Positions 9,453-17,913 of a stretch of 64,000 nt of DNA are shown piece after piece. The notes below the pieces were generated by a model. It saw nothing but the letters and a program-made list of their open reading frames with translations, did not search any database and was not told where the DNA came from. Location of the stretch: the NCBI GenBank assembly GCA_964570625.1, contig CAZMYW010000005.1:1-64000 (forward strand), written 5' to 3'. Source of the stretch: JBFLXB01 sp964570625. GTDB lineage: Bacteria; Nitrospirota; Nitrospiria; 2-01-FULL-66-17. Each line of letters opens with the position of its first letter. Within the stretch, counting starts at the first letter, position 1. Both the position numbers and the translations under genes were made by a program.

Positions 9453-10471
9453 CCGCGCCGTCGCGATTCCACGACCTAGTGGGACATGCCGGCGTGATCG
9501 CCCGGATGCGGGCCGCGGCGTCCGCGGGGCGGCTCGGCTCCGCGTATCTGCTCGTCGGTGAACCCGGCATCGGCAAACGAACGCTCGCCACGCTGTGGGC
9601 TCGCCTGCTGCAGTGCGAGGCCCCGGCCGGCGAGCCGGCCGCGCTCGAACCCTGCGGAACCTGCCGGTCCTGCCGGCAACACGTGGCCGGCAGCCATCCG
9701 GATTGGTGTGTGCTCGAACCCGAAGACGCGTCGGTCGTCACCATCGACCAGGTCCGCCGCCTGCAGGAGTCGATCCCGTATCGACCGCTCACCTCCACGC
9801 GACGGGTTGTGCTCATTCCGGAAGCGGCCCGTCTCAACCTCGAAGCGTCGAACGCGCTGCTCAAGATCCTTGAGGAACCGCCGCCGCACACGTTGTTCCT
9901 CCTGGTGACGTCGCAACGAGACCGGCTGCTCCCCACCATCCTCTCGCGCTGCCAAGCGGTTCGATGTACACCGCCGGCGCCGGAGGCGGTCGTGGCGCAC
10001 CTGACCGACACGCTGGGGGTACCGGCCGCGGAGGCGCGGCGGACGTTCGCGGTGGCGCAAGGGCGGATCGGTCCGGCCGTCGAGGCCGCGACCACCGGCG
10101 GATCAACCGTTTTCTCGTTCGACGAGGTGGGTGCGCCGGACACCATCAGCGCGCCGACCCGCCTGCTGGACATCGCGGAACGCGTGGGCAAAGACCAGGA
10201 GGCGTTGCGCGCCTTGTTGGCGTGGCTGACGCTCTGGCTGCGCGACGTGTTGGCCCTTCAGGCCGGTCATGACCCCGCGCGCCTGCTGCATGCCCACCGC
10301 CGCGCGGACGTGGAATGGTGGGCACAACGCCTGACCGTCGACGACGTGCTGGCGGCCGCGGCCGGCATCCACGCCCTGTGGATCGCCGTCCATCGCAATC
10401 TCAATCCTCAACTCGCCGCCGAAGTCGTGTTGCTGCACCTGTCGCTTCGCGCGGACGGATCGTCACGATGA
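9449..10471 (+). CDS. holB: DNA polymerase III delta prime subunit
   Basis: Clamp-loader ATPase-fold subunit that helps place the beta clamp on DNA. The P-loop-like GEPGIGKR lies at residues 37-44. A four-cysteine zinc module (C56, C69, C72, C75; CGTCRSC) follows, then the NALLKILEEPPPHT motif and the SRC arginine-finger motif in ILSRCQAV. The GTG start at 9449 overlaps the tmk stop. The 340-residue length is normal for delta prime. The last bases overlap the ricT start (ATGA). The C-terminal collar domain is weakly conserved, as usual. Confidence 0.93.
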   Translation: MTAPSRFHDLVGHAGVIARMRAAASAGRLGSAYLLVGEPGIGKRTLATLWARLLQCEAPAGEPAALEPCGTCRSCRQHVAGSHPDWCVLEPEDASVVTIDQVRRLQESIPYRPLTSTRRVVLIPEAARLNLEASNALLKILEEPPPHTLFLLVTSQRDRLLPTILSRCQAVRCTPPAPEAVVAHLTDTLGVPAAEARRTFAVAQGRIGPAVEAATTGGSTVFSFDEVGAPDTISAPTRLLDIAERVGKDQEALRALLAWLTLWLRDVLALQAGHDPARLLHAHRRADVEWWAQRLTVDDVLAAAAGIHALWIAVHRNLNPQLAAEVVLLHLSLRADGSSR

Positions 10472-11136
10472 AAAAAAGCGTCGGCATCAAACTGTGGGAC
10501 AAAGGGAAACTGACCTATCACAACCCGACCGACTTCGACTTGGAGCGCGACGATTGGGTGCTGGTGAAAACCGAGCGCCTCACTCCGGCCCGCGTGGTGG
10601 TCCCGTCCCGGCCGCTCTTGCCGATGCTATCGACGCCGGTACTCAGACCGATCGTGCGCAAAGCCACCGACCGCGATGTGGAGCGCATCCAGGAGTGTCT
10701 GACGCGCACGGCGCAGGTGCGAGAAGCCTGCATCCAAGGCATCGCCACCCACCGCCTCCAGATGCGCCTGTCGGACACCGAAGTGCTGTTCGACCGCAGC
10801 AAGGTGGTTATCTCGTTCACCTCCGAGCAGCGCGTGGACTTTCGCGGGATGGTCAGGGACCTGGCGTCCCAGTTTCGATCGCGGATCGAAATGAAGCAGA
10901 TCGGCGTGCGCGACGAGGCCGGCATCCTGGGCGGAGTCGGCTCGTGCGGCTATCAACTCTGTTGTTCGCTCTTCCTCACCAAGTTCCACCCCATCACCAC
11001 CAAGATGGTAAAGGCGCAAAACCTGCCCGTGAACAATTCGCAACTCCTGGGGGCTTGCGGACGCTTGAAGTGCTGCCTGGCCTACGAATACGAAGGCCCT
11101 CCGCCGAAACAGAAACTCGTGCAACTGCAAGCATGA
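10468..11136 (+). CDS. ricT: PSP1-domain protein RicT (YaaT) family
   Basis: RicT-type protein with a PSP1 C-terminal domain. In Bacillus the RicA/F/T complex carries iron-sulphur clusters and promotes RNase Y-dependent mRNA maturation. The cysteine-rich core is visible: GSCGYQLCCSLFLTKF and ACGRLKCCLAYEY. The 222-residue length is on the short side of the family. The ATG overlaps the holB stop, and the stop overlaps the metG ATG. The holB-ricT-metG order is a recognised housekeeping arrangement in several phyla. Whether this organism has RicA, RicF or RNase Y cannot be seen here. Confidence 0.88.
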   Translation: MKKSVGIKLWDKGKLTYHNPTDFDLERDDWVLVKTERLTPARVVVPSRPLLPMLSTPVLRPIVRKATDRDVERIQECLTRTAQVREACIQGIATHRLQMRLSDTEVLFDRSKVVISFTSEQRVDFRGMVRDLASQFRSRIEMKQIGVRDEAGILGGVGSCGYQLCCSLFLTKFHPITTKMVKAQNLPVNNSQLLGACGRLKCCLAYEYEGPPPKQKLVQLQA

Positions 11137-13019
11137 GTCGGTTTTATATCACCACTCCAATTTATTACGTGAACGACGTCCCCCACATCGGCCACGCCTA
11201 CACCACCATCGCGGCCGATGTGCTGGCGCGCCATCACCGTTTGCGCGGCGACGAGGTCTTCTTTCTCACCGGGACCGACGAACACGGCCAGAAGGTCAAA
11301 CAAGCGGCCGATAAACGCGGCGTGCCTCCGCAACAACATGTGGACGAGTTGGTCCTGCGGTTTCAGGGCCTCTGGAAGCGGCTGAACATCTCGAACGACG
11401 ACTTCGTGCGCACGACCCAGACACGCCACACCGCGATCGTCCAGGACGTGTTGACTCGATTGCGGGATCGCGGCGAGCTCTACCAGGAAACCTACCACGG
11501 GTGGTACTGCCTCCCGGATGAACGATTCTGGGCCGATGACGAGGTCGTGGACGGCAAGTGCCCGGACTGCGGTAGACCCGTCGAGCGACTCGCGGAACAG
11601 AACTACTTCTTCAAGATGAGCGCGTACCGCCAACGTCTGATCGATCACATCAAGGCGAACCCGGAGTTTATCCGGCCGGAAAGTCGCCGCAACGAGGTCC
11701 TGGGATTCCTCGCTCAACCCCTGGGCGACCTCTGTATTTCCCGTCCCAAAACCCGGTTGCCGTGGGGCGTGCCGTTTCCGTTCGACGACGCGTTCGTGAC
11801 GTACGTGTGGGTCGACGCGCTGGTGAACTACATTTCGATACCGGGATACGTCGCGGACGCGACGCGGTTCGCACGCTGGTGGCCGGCCAGCGTCCACCTG
11901 GTCGGGAAAGATATCCTGACGACCCACGCGGTCTACTGGTCCACGCTGCTCATGGCGCTCGAGTTGCCGCTGCCCCGGACGATTTTCGCCCACGGATGGT
12001 GGACGGTGAACGGCGAGAAAATGTCCAAGAGCCGCGGCAACGTCATCGACCCCGGCACGATCGCGGACGAGTTCGGCGTGGATCCGTTCCGCTACTTCTT
12101 GCTCCGCGAAGTCCCGTTCGGACAGGACGGCGACTTCTCGCGCGACGCGCTGCTCGGCCGGTACAACAGCGACTTGGCCAACGACCTGGGCAATCTGGTG
12201 AGTCGCACGCTCACCATGATCGAACGGTATGCCGGCGGCGCAGTCCCATCGCAGGGTCACGACGACGGGTTCAAAGAACTGGTGGCGGCCGCCTCACGCG
12301 AAGTGGCCAACTCACTCGACAACCTCCAGTTCCACCGCGCGTTGCAGGAAATCTGGACAGTGGTCGATCGCGCCAACCGCTATATCGAGACCTCCGCTCC
12401 GTGGAATCTGGCCAAAGATCCGGACCATCGGGTTCGACTCGACGCCGTGCTCTACGTGTTGGCTGAAACGCTCCGCCACGTTGCGCGCATGATCTCCCCG
12501 TTCATGCCGGATACGGCGCAGGCGATCGGACAGAGTCTGGGGCTCTCGCAGGTTCCCCACCACGGGCCCTCCACATGGGGCCATCTTCCGAAGGGACAGT
12601 CGATCTCGAAGATTTCCGCGCTTTTTCCCAGGAGAACCACCGTGTCCGAACAGCCGGTCGTGTCCGAGCCCGTGTCACCACCCGGTCCGCAGTCGATCGG
12701 GATCGGGATCGAGGATTTCGCCAAGGTCGATCTGCGGGTGGGCAAGGTGCTCGCGGCCGAGCGCGTGCCCAAGTCGTCCAAACTGCTCAAGCTCCAGGTC
12801 GATCTGGGGTCCGAAACGCGACAGATCGTCGCTGGCATCGGCACCAAGTACGAGCCGGAGGCGCTGATCGGACGTTTGGTCGCGGTGGTCGCCAACCTCA
12901 AACCCGCCAAACTCATGGGGGTCGAGTCTCAAGGCATGATCCTGGCCGCAGGTGACCAAGAGGTCACGTCCCTGATCGGGTTTGCCGAACCGGTCCAGCC
13001 CGGCATGAAAATCAAGTGA
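11133..13019 (+). CDS. metG: Methionyl-tRNA synthetase
   Basis: Class Ia aminoacyl-tRNA synthetase charging tRNA-Met. The HIGH motif is HIGH at residues 18-21 and the KMSKS motif is KMSKS at 296-300. A single CPDC zinc knuckle is present near residue 145; the position of the other knuckle reads CLPD, so this looks like a one-knuckle form. A C-terminal tRNA-binding (OB-fold, Trbp111-like) domain starts at about residue 524 (KVDLRVGKVLAAERVPKSSKL). It has 628 residues and is complete. The ATG overlaps the ricT stop. It is the last gene of the operon that begins at 6988. Confidence 0.96.
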   Translation: MSRFYITTPIYYVNDVPHIGHAYTTIAADVLARHHRLRGDEVFFLTGTDEHGQKVKQAADKRGVPPQQHVDELVLRFQGLWKRLNISNDDFVRTTQTRHTAIVQDVLTRLRDRGELYQETYHGWYCLPDERFWADDEVVDGKCPDCGRPVERLAEQNYFFKMSAYRQRLIDHIKANPEFIRPESRRNEVLGFLAQPLGDLCISRPKTRLPWGVPFPFDDAFVTYVWVDALVNYISIPGYVADATRFARWWPASVHLVGKDILTTHAVYWSTLLMALELPLPRTIFAHGWWTVNGEKMSKSRGNVIDPGTIADEFGVDPFRYFLLREVPFGQDGDFSRDALLGRYNSDLANDLGNLVSRTLTMIERYAGGAVPSQGHDDGFKELVAAASREVANSLDNLQFHRALQEIWTVVDRANRYIETSAPWNLAKDPDHRVRLDAVLYVLAETLRHVARMISPFMPDTAQAIGQSLGLSQVPHHGPSTWGHLPKGQSISKISALFPRRTTVSEQPVVSEPVSPPGPQSIGIGIEDFAKVDLRVGKVLAAERVPKSSKLLKLQVDLGSETRQIVAGIGTKYEPEALIGRLVAVVANLKPAKLMGVESQGMILAAGDQEVTSLIGFAEPVQPGMKIK

Positions 13020-13030
13020 CGCCGCGTAAA

Positions 13031-13060
13031 TTGACTTCGCGCGGATTCGTTTGCTAAGGT
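13031..13060 (+). promoter_or_regulatory. Sigma-70 promoter for tRNA-Phe
   Basis: TTGACT (13031-13036), an 18-bp spacer and TAAGGT (13055-13060) stand 37 bp before the mature tRNA 5' end. The spacing and hexamers fit a vegetative promoter and leave a short 5' leader for RNase P. Confidence 0.65.
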
Positions 13061-13097
13061 ACGGCCTTTGATTTTCCCCGCCTGATACCGTCCGCGT

Positions 13098-13173
13098 GCC
13101 GAGGTAGCTCAGTCGGTAGAGCAGAGGCCTGAAAAGCCTTGTGTCGGGAGTTCGATTCTCCCCCTCGGCACCA
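13098..13173 (+). tRNA. tRNA-Phe (GAA anticodon)
   Basis: A complete 76-nt cloverleaf. The acceptor stem GCCGAGG pairs with CCTCGGC, the discriminator base is A and CCA is encoded. The anticodon loop CTGAAAA gives GAA. The T loop TTCGATT is canonical. The 3' half is partly duplicated at 13804-13843, so this tRNA has served as an integration target. Confidence 0.96.
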
Positions 13174-13341
13174 TTCTTCTCACGCGAGGATGAAGTCAAC
13201 AAGTCAAGCCTGACCCCGCCACCGTGAGGATTCAAAGCCGGGATTATCAGTATCAGGCTCTTGGTCCGGTGCGACGTGGCGGTCCTGCATCCGGCCGCGT
13301 GCGTCGTGGCGAGCAGCACGCGTCTTGCCGACCTTGGCCTC

Positions 13342-13506
13342 TCAGGCTTTGCCTACAGTCTTGGCGATGAACTGACTGATCAACTGCGTCACCTGCCTAG
13401 ACCCGCAGCCGGGACACACCACCTTCCCCCGCTCGTGCTCCTTGAGCGAGATAGCGACCGTGAACGTTTTCTTGCAGCCGTTGCACTTGTATTCATAGAC
13501 GGGCAT
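13342..13506 (-). CDS. FmdB-type zinc-ribbon small protein
   Basis: A 54-residue protein starting MPVYEYKCNGCKKTF, with a second CPGC pair (CxxC...CxxC). This is the FmdB/CxxC_CxxC_SSSS zinc-ribbon pattern, which binds zinc but has no firmly known role. A strong AAGGAGGG ribosome-binding site sits five bases before the ATG. It lies between tRNA-Phe and the truncated tRNA copy, so it may have arrived with the integrated segment. Confidence 0.8.
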   Translation of the reverse strand: MPVYEYKCNGCKKTFTVAISLKEHERGKVVCPGCGSRQVTQLISQFIAKTVGKA

Positions 13507-13545
13507 GGGGTCCCTCCTTAGTGGGTGGCGTTCGATACAGCGTGG

Positions 13546-13620
13546 TCACGATGAATTGAGGCCTAGCGATCGTGGCTCTTTAATCGCGTGGACGAGGTAC
13601 TGCCCGTTCTCGTCGGCCAT
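13546..13620 (-). CDS. Possible 24-residue ORF
   Basis: ATG at 13620 opens a 24-codon frame (MADENGQYLVHAIKEPRS...) with GGAG seven bases upstream. It ends 39 bp before the zinc-ribbon gene start on the same strand. It could be a real micro-gene or a remnant of a longer one; there is no similarity I recognise. Confidence 0.25.
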   Translation of the reverse strand: MADENGQYLVHAIKEPRSLGLNSS

Positions 13621-13665
13621 CGGTCTGTCTCCTCTCTCCCTGAGCAAACATCCCGCTGCGGTTGG

Positions 13666-13697
13666 TGCCGGTTGCAGTGCCGGTTTTTGTGCCGGTT
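13666..13697 (+). repeat. Three 12-bp-spaced TGCCGGTT repeats
   Basis: TGCCGGTT occurs at 13666-13673, 13678-13685 and 13690-13697, exactly 12 bp apart, followed by an A/T-rich stretch with CTATAACAACTATAAC. Iterated short sites beside a duplicated tRNA end are what the arm-type integrase sites of integrative elements look like. That reading is inference. Confidence 0.55.
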
Positions 13698-13803
13698 ACC
13701 TATCAACAGCTATAACAACTATAACGGTCTAAACGACTGATTATCCAGTGGATTTGTTGCGCCTGTATCAACCCATCAATGCCGGTGCGTAGTGCCGAGT
13801 TCG

Positions 13804-13843
13804 GCCTGAAAAGCCTTGTGTCGATTCTCCCCCTCGGCACCAC
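13804..13843 (+). repeat. Truncated copy of the tRNA-Phe 3' half (att-like)
   Basis: These 40 bases match tRNA-Phe positions 13126-13173 from the anticodon stem through CCA, apart from an eight-base deletion (GGAGTTCG) in the variable/T-arm region. It cannot fold as a tRNA. A duplicated tRNA 3' end is the standard trace left when an element integrates at a tRNA gene. The intact tRNA is 630 bp to the left. Confidence 0.8.
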
Positions 13844-14015
13844 GTTCCGTCATGGGGTAAGCAACCTGCTCACCCCATCCAGTCCCCTGCTTCCACCGTT
13901 TTATACGTATCGCTTTCGAGGCCACAATCATAAGCACTTGGGTACGAGACGTGTATGAGATCAGAATCGAAACAGTAATGCGCCGCTGCATGACGAGTGT
14001 ACGACCGACCGTTGC

Positions 14016-16556
14016 TTAGCGCGTCGTACCAACGTTGTGGCGGTTCGGCCACTTAAGGACTTCGTACCAGATAATAGTCGATGACCCTAAGGCTAGACCG
14101 ATCCCCAGTTCACTCAGTCCTAATTTTTGGAAGCGAAAAATTTCCTGTAAAAAGGGGAGATAGAGTGCAAACCCGAGCACGATGAGCGCCCCGCTAACAA
14201 TCCACCATAAAGCGCGGTTAGGCCGACGCAGGGTCTTGAGGAGACTGCCCGACAGTGAGCGGTTGGTGAGAATCAAGCTCACATTCCCAACGATCAGCGT
14301 GGCGAAAGCCAGGGCGCGCGCAGCGCCTTCGGCGTATCCTAAGTTCAACGCAACACCGTATACAGCAAGCACGATCAACAGCGCCCCCGCCCCTTGCAGC
14401 AGAACCAGTATCAGAGCTTTGCGGGTGAACAACGGTGCTTCAGGGCTGCGCGGAGGCTGGCGCATCAAGTCTTCTTCTTCGCGCTCCGCTTCGAACACAA
14501 TCGAACAAGCGGGATCAATGACAAATTCCATAAATACGACGTGGATGGGCAGGAAGAAAAGCGGCCACCCGAGCATCAGCGGAATAACCGACATGCCGGC
14601 GATTGGCACGTGCACCGCCAGCAGGTACGACATCGCCTTCTTGAGATTGCTGTAGATTTGGCGGCCCTGCTTGATCGCCTGCACGATAGAGGCAAAATCA
14701 TCGTCAAGAATCACCAGCGAGGCCGCCTCGCGCGCCACATCGGTGCCGCGCCCGCCCATGGCGATGCCGATATGCGCGGCTTTGAGCGCAGGGGCATCGT
14801 TAACGCCATCGCCGGTCATCGCTACAATCAGGCCACTGGCCTTGAGTGCATTGACCAGCCGCAGTTTCTGTTCGGGTAGCACGCGCGCAAAAACGTTCAC
14901 GTCTTTTACCCGCTGTTGTAGCTCGGCGTCAGTTAGCGCCTGCAATTCCGTCCCGTTGATAACCGAGTCCGCTGTTTCCAAACCAATCTGCCGTGCGATC
15001 GCTTGCGCGGTGCCGGGATAATCGCCGGTAATCATGATGGTGCGAACTCCGGCGGAATAGCACTCTTTCAAGGCTGCCGGCACCGAGGGACGAATCGGAT
15101 CGGCCAAGCCGATCAAGCCGAGGAACTCAAAATCAAACTCATGCTGGTTTTCCGGCCACGCACTGCCGACAAATGCCGCCTTGGCTACCGCCAGAACCCG
15201 GAGCCCCTGTGCCGTCAGTGCGTTGACCTGACCCTTGAGTTGATCGAGTTGCGCGGAATGTACATGGCACAAATTGGTAATCGCTTCGAAGGCACCTTTG
15301 GCCGCGACCAGTACTGTGCCGTCGCGAGAAAATTTCCAGATATGCGACATCGCAAGCAATTCGGGAGAGAGCGGGTATTGATGAGCAAGCGACCAATCAG
15401 GGTGTTTATAGCGCGCGTCTGGCAAATATTGCTCGCCGAGTTGCCTAAATGCTTTTTCCATGGGATCAAACGGATCAATTTCGCTCGCCAGCACGCTAAA
15501 CTCGACGAGCTCGTTGAATTTCTCAGGTAAGGTCGTGTGCGCCGTGTAGTCGACTTCATGGGTTTTGCCGTCAGCATAAAGTCGGACTGCCGTCATGCGA
15601 TTCATCGTTAGCGTGCCGGTCTTGTCCACGCATAGCACGCTGGCTTCACCCAGTGTTTCAAGTACCGGTATGCGGCGGGTCAATACGTTTTGGCGGGACA
15701 TACGCCACGCACCCAAAGCGAGAAACACCATCAGCACGACCGGGTACTCTTCAGGCAATATCGCCATCGCCAGCGTAATTCCAGCCAGTAAACCATCGAG
15801 CCAGCCGCCGCGAGTCAATGCATACAGGACGATCACCAGTATGCTCAGAAGAAGCCCAACCAAAGCCAGCGTGCGCACCAGTTCGCGGGTTTGCCTTTGT
15901 AAGGGGGATTGCTCCGGCTCAATCTCGTGCAAGGCTTTGCCTATTTTCCCCACTTCCGTACGCGGGCCGGTGGCGACCACTTCGGCGATGCCGTGGCCCT
16001 GCACGACCAAGGTTCCCGAGTAGACGAAGGGCAGGTCATCGCCACCCGGGCGCGTGATCGCTTGACCGCTAACGCCGGCGTGCTTGTTGGCCGCCTCCGA
16101 TTCGCCGGTCAACAAGGATTCATCGGTCGTTAGATCTTTGACGGATAACAACACCGCGTCGGCGGCAATGCGATCACCTTCTTTAATGACAAGAATATCG
16201 CCGCGCACCACTTCTCGTCCGGCGATGCGCTGTTCGCTGCGGTTGCGTATCACCAGCGCGCGTGGGCTGGATAATTCCTTCAGCGCGGCAAGCACGCGCT
16301 CGGTTTTCAATTCCTGATAGAGCGTGATTGCAATGACAACAAACACCGCCATCAACAACACCAACGCTTCGGTGAGATCGCCGAGCACGAGATAGATGCC
16401 GCCTGCGGCGATAAGCAGCAATAACATGGGTTCACGCAGTATTTCGCGCGCGATGGCAAGGCTGTTGCGCGGCTTTGCCGAAGGCAGCTCGTTATAGCCT
16501 TCCTCCGAACGCCGCTGCGAAACTTCGGCGTCGGAAAGACCAATACGCTCACTCAA
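14016..16556 (-). CDS. Cation-transporting P-type ATPase (P2-like)
   Basis: An 846-residue ion pump with the full P-type set: TGES loop (LLTGESEAANK), phosphorylation site DKTGTLT, and GDGVNDAPALK hinge, plus about ten membrane segments. Membrane helix 4 carries PEEYP where Ca2+ pumps have PEGL-type sequences, so the ion cannot be assigned; Ca2+, H+ or Na+ export are open. It starts with TTG, which overlaps the ackA TGA. It is the last gene of the phosphoketolase operon, whose base composition is lower in G+C than its surroundings. Association with xfp and ackA suggests use in energy or ion balance, but this is inferred. Confidence 0.88.
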   Translation of the reverse strand: MSERIGLSDAEVSQRRSEEGYNELPSAKPRNSLAIAREILREPMLLLLIAAGGIYLVLGDLTEALVLLMAVFVVIAITLYQELKTERVLAALKELSSPRALVIRNRSEQRIAGREVVRGDILVIKEGDRIAADAVLLSVKDLTTDESLLTGESEAANKHAGVSGQAITRPGGDDLPFVYSGTLVVQGHGIAEVVATGPRTEVGKIGKALHEIEPEQSPLQRQTRELVRTLALVGLLLSILVIVLYALTRGGWLDGLLAGITLAMAILPEEYPVVLMVFLALGAWRMSRQNVLTRRIPVLETLGEASVLCVDKTGTLTMNRMTAVRLYADGKTHEVDYTAHTTLPEKFNELVEFSVLASEIDPFDPMEKAFRQLGEQYLPDARYKHPDWSLAHQYPLSPELLAMSHIWKFSRDGTVLVAAKGAFEAITNLCHVHSAQLDQLKGQVNALTAQGLRVLAVAKAAFVGSAWPENQHEFDFEFLGLIGLADPIRPSVPAALKECYSAGVRTIMITGDYPGTAQAIARQIGLETADSVINGTELQALTDAELQQRVKDVNVFARVLPEQKLRLVNALKASGLIVAMTGDGVNDAPALKAAHIGIAMGGRGTDVAREAASLVILDDDFASIVQAIKQGRQIYSNLKKAMSYLLAVHVPIAGMSVIPLMLGWPLFFLPIHVVFMEFVIDPACSIVFEAEREEEDLMRQPPRSPEAPLFTRKALILVLLQGAGALLIVLAVYGVALNLGYAEGAARALAFATLIVGNVSLILTNRSLSGSLLKTLRRPNRALWWIVSGALIVLGFALYLPFLQEIFRFQKLGLSELGIGLALGSSTIIWYEVLKWPNRHNVGTTR

Positions 16557-17659
16557 ATTTTCTCCTCGTCGGCCGTTCCGGCTTCTAAGACGGCGCCTGT
16601 CAATCTCGCAATCTCGAATTCCTCGTCAACCTTCATCCGCATCACGGGCTTGCAGTCGATAAGATTGATCGATTGCTTATTCCCATGATTTGCCTCGGAC
16701 GACAAGCGAATGCCTAAGAAGGCCAGCGGCGCACAAATGCCGGAACGGATTTCAGGACTGTGTTCGCCGATACCGCCAGTGAAAACCAACGCCTCCACCC
16801 CGCCAGCCTTTGCCGCCAGACCGCCGATCGCAGCGGCCACACTTCGGCAAAAATACGCGACCGCAAAGCGGCTATTCGCCGTATCGCTGCTGAGCAAGGT
16901 TTGCATATCTCCGCTCAAGCCGCGTGACAGTTCGAGTAGACCGCTTTTGCGGTACAGCAGGTGGGCAGCGTCATCCACGCCATGGCGCTTGACGAGTTCG
17001 AGTACCACACCGGGATCGAGATCACCGCTGCGAGTGGCCATCGGTAACCCGCCCAAGGGCGTTAAACTCATCGTGGTATCAATCGATTTCAAATCTTCTA
17101 ACAGACACAAACTGGCGCCGCTGCCCAGATGCGCAACGATCACCCGCTCTCTTGCAACGTCCCCCAATAAATCCGGCAACACCCGCGCGACGTTGGCATA
17201 GGCAAGCCCATGAAATCCATAGCGCATGACGCCTGGATCGCTAGGGACGGGAAGGCGCTGCGCCAATTCGGATAGCGTGTAGTGAAATGCGGTGTCGAAA
17301 CAAGCAACCTGTTTAACGGATAGTTTTTGCGCGAAGAGCGCGACGCCCAACAGATTATTGGGCTGATGCAGTGGTGCGAGCGGCGCTAAATTTTGCAGCC
17401 GGTCCTGTTCCCGGTCGTCGATAATGCGTGCCGCATTCGCCACATTTCCACCGTGCGTCATACGATGACCAACCGCGTGAATAGTACGGTCATCCAGATC
17501 GGCAATCAGCTTTCTATAGGCCGCTGCGTGATCGGGAAATTCGCCCCGGCCGATATGTGCGTAATAGAAATCCTGTCGCACACTGCCCTGAAACAGGGCG
17601 GCCTTCACGCTAGACGAACCGCCATTGACTGCCAATATCGCCTGGTCCTTCATAGGCAA
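16553..17659 (-). CDS. ackA: Acetate kinase family protein
   Basis: Interconverts acetyl phosphate and ADP with acetate and ATP. The N-terminal phosphate-binding motif NGGSSSVKAALF is clear, as are HRMTHGG, FDTAFH, HLGSGASLC and FTGGIGEHS. At 368 residues it is shorter than the roughly 400 of typical AckA. With phosphoketolase in the same operon it would capture the acetyl phosphate as ATP. Its stop overlaps the TTG start of the P-type ATPase. It begins 44 bp after the truncated histidine phosphatase. Confidence 0.9.
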   Translation of the reverse strand: MPMKDQAILAVNGGSSSVKAALFQGSVRQDFYYAHIGRGEFPDHAAAYRKLIADLDDRTIHAVGHRMTHGGNVANAARIIDDREQDRLQNLAPLAPLHQPNNLLGVALFAQKLSVKQVACFDTAFHYTLSELAQRLPVPSDPGVMRYGFHGLAYANVARVLPDLLGDVARERVIVAHLGSGASLCLLEDLKSIDTTMSLTPLGGLPMATRSGDLDPGVVLELVKRHGVDDAAHLLYRKSGLLELSRGLSGDMQTLLSSDTANSRFAVAYFCRSVAAAIGGLAAKAGGVEALVFTGGIGEHSPEIRSGICAPLAFLGIRLSSEANHGNKQSINLIDCKPVMRMKVDEEFEIARLTGAVLEAGTADEEKI

Positions 17660-17703
17660 ATATCCTGTGGCTTGCTCGCGAAATAGACCATGCGGGTATC
17701 GTT

Positions 17704-17913
17704 TTAACCAGCGAGGTTGGAAGACGGAATGGTTCTAACATTTTCAATAGCGTCATGCACTATTTCTTGCGCCTCTTCCACGATGTAGCGTAGATGGTCG
17801 TGCTCGCCCCGCTCGGCAAGCGGAATGTCAGTACGGCCGGTGTGCTGTCCGCTGATCGACCAAGCGGTCTCACCATGCCGGACAAGATAAACCTGCGGAA
17901 GCGCCTTGTTCAT
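17704..17913 (-). pseudogene. Truncated histidine phosphatase (phosphoglycerate mutase-like)
   Basis: The first 34 or so residues are a textbook histidine-phosphatase N-terminus (VYLVRHGETAWSISGQHTGR...PLAERGE), including the catalytic RHGE. The frame then continues with an unrelated 32-residue tail (HDHLRYIVEEAQEIVHDAIE...) and stops at 69 residues, against about 190-200 for the family. The second catalytic histidine and the rest of the fold are missing. The likely cause is an in-frame internal deletion joining the head of one gene to the tail of another. The start is kept with an ATGA overlap to the xfp stop, so it is probably still translated. Confidence 0.75.

Larger units (their letters stand above)
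13621..14015. other. Non-coding mobile-element scar
   Basis: This 395-bp stretch has no convincing gene. It holds the 12-bp-spaced repeats, an A/T-rich segment and the truncated tRNA copy, then about 170 bp up to the P-type ATPase stop. Base composition changes here from the G+C-rich left side to the more A+T-rich island on the right. Confidence 0.6.
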
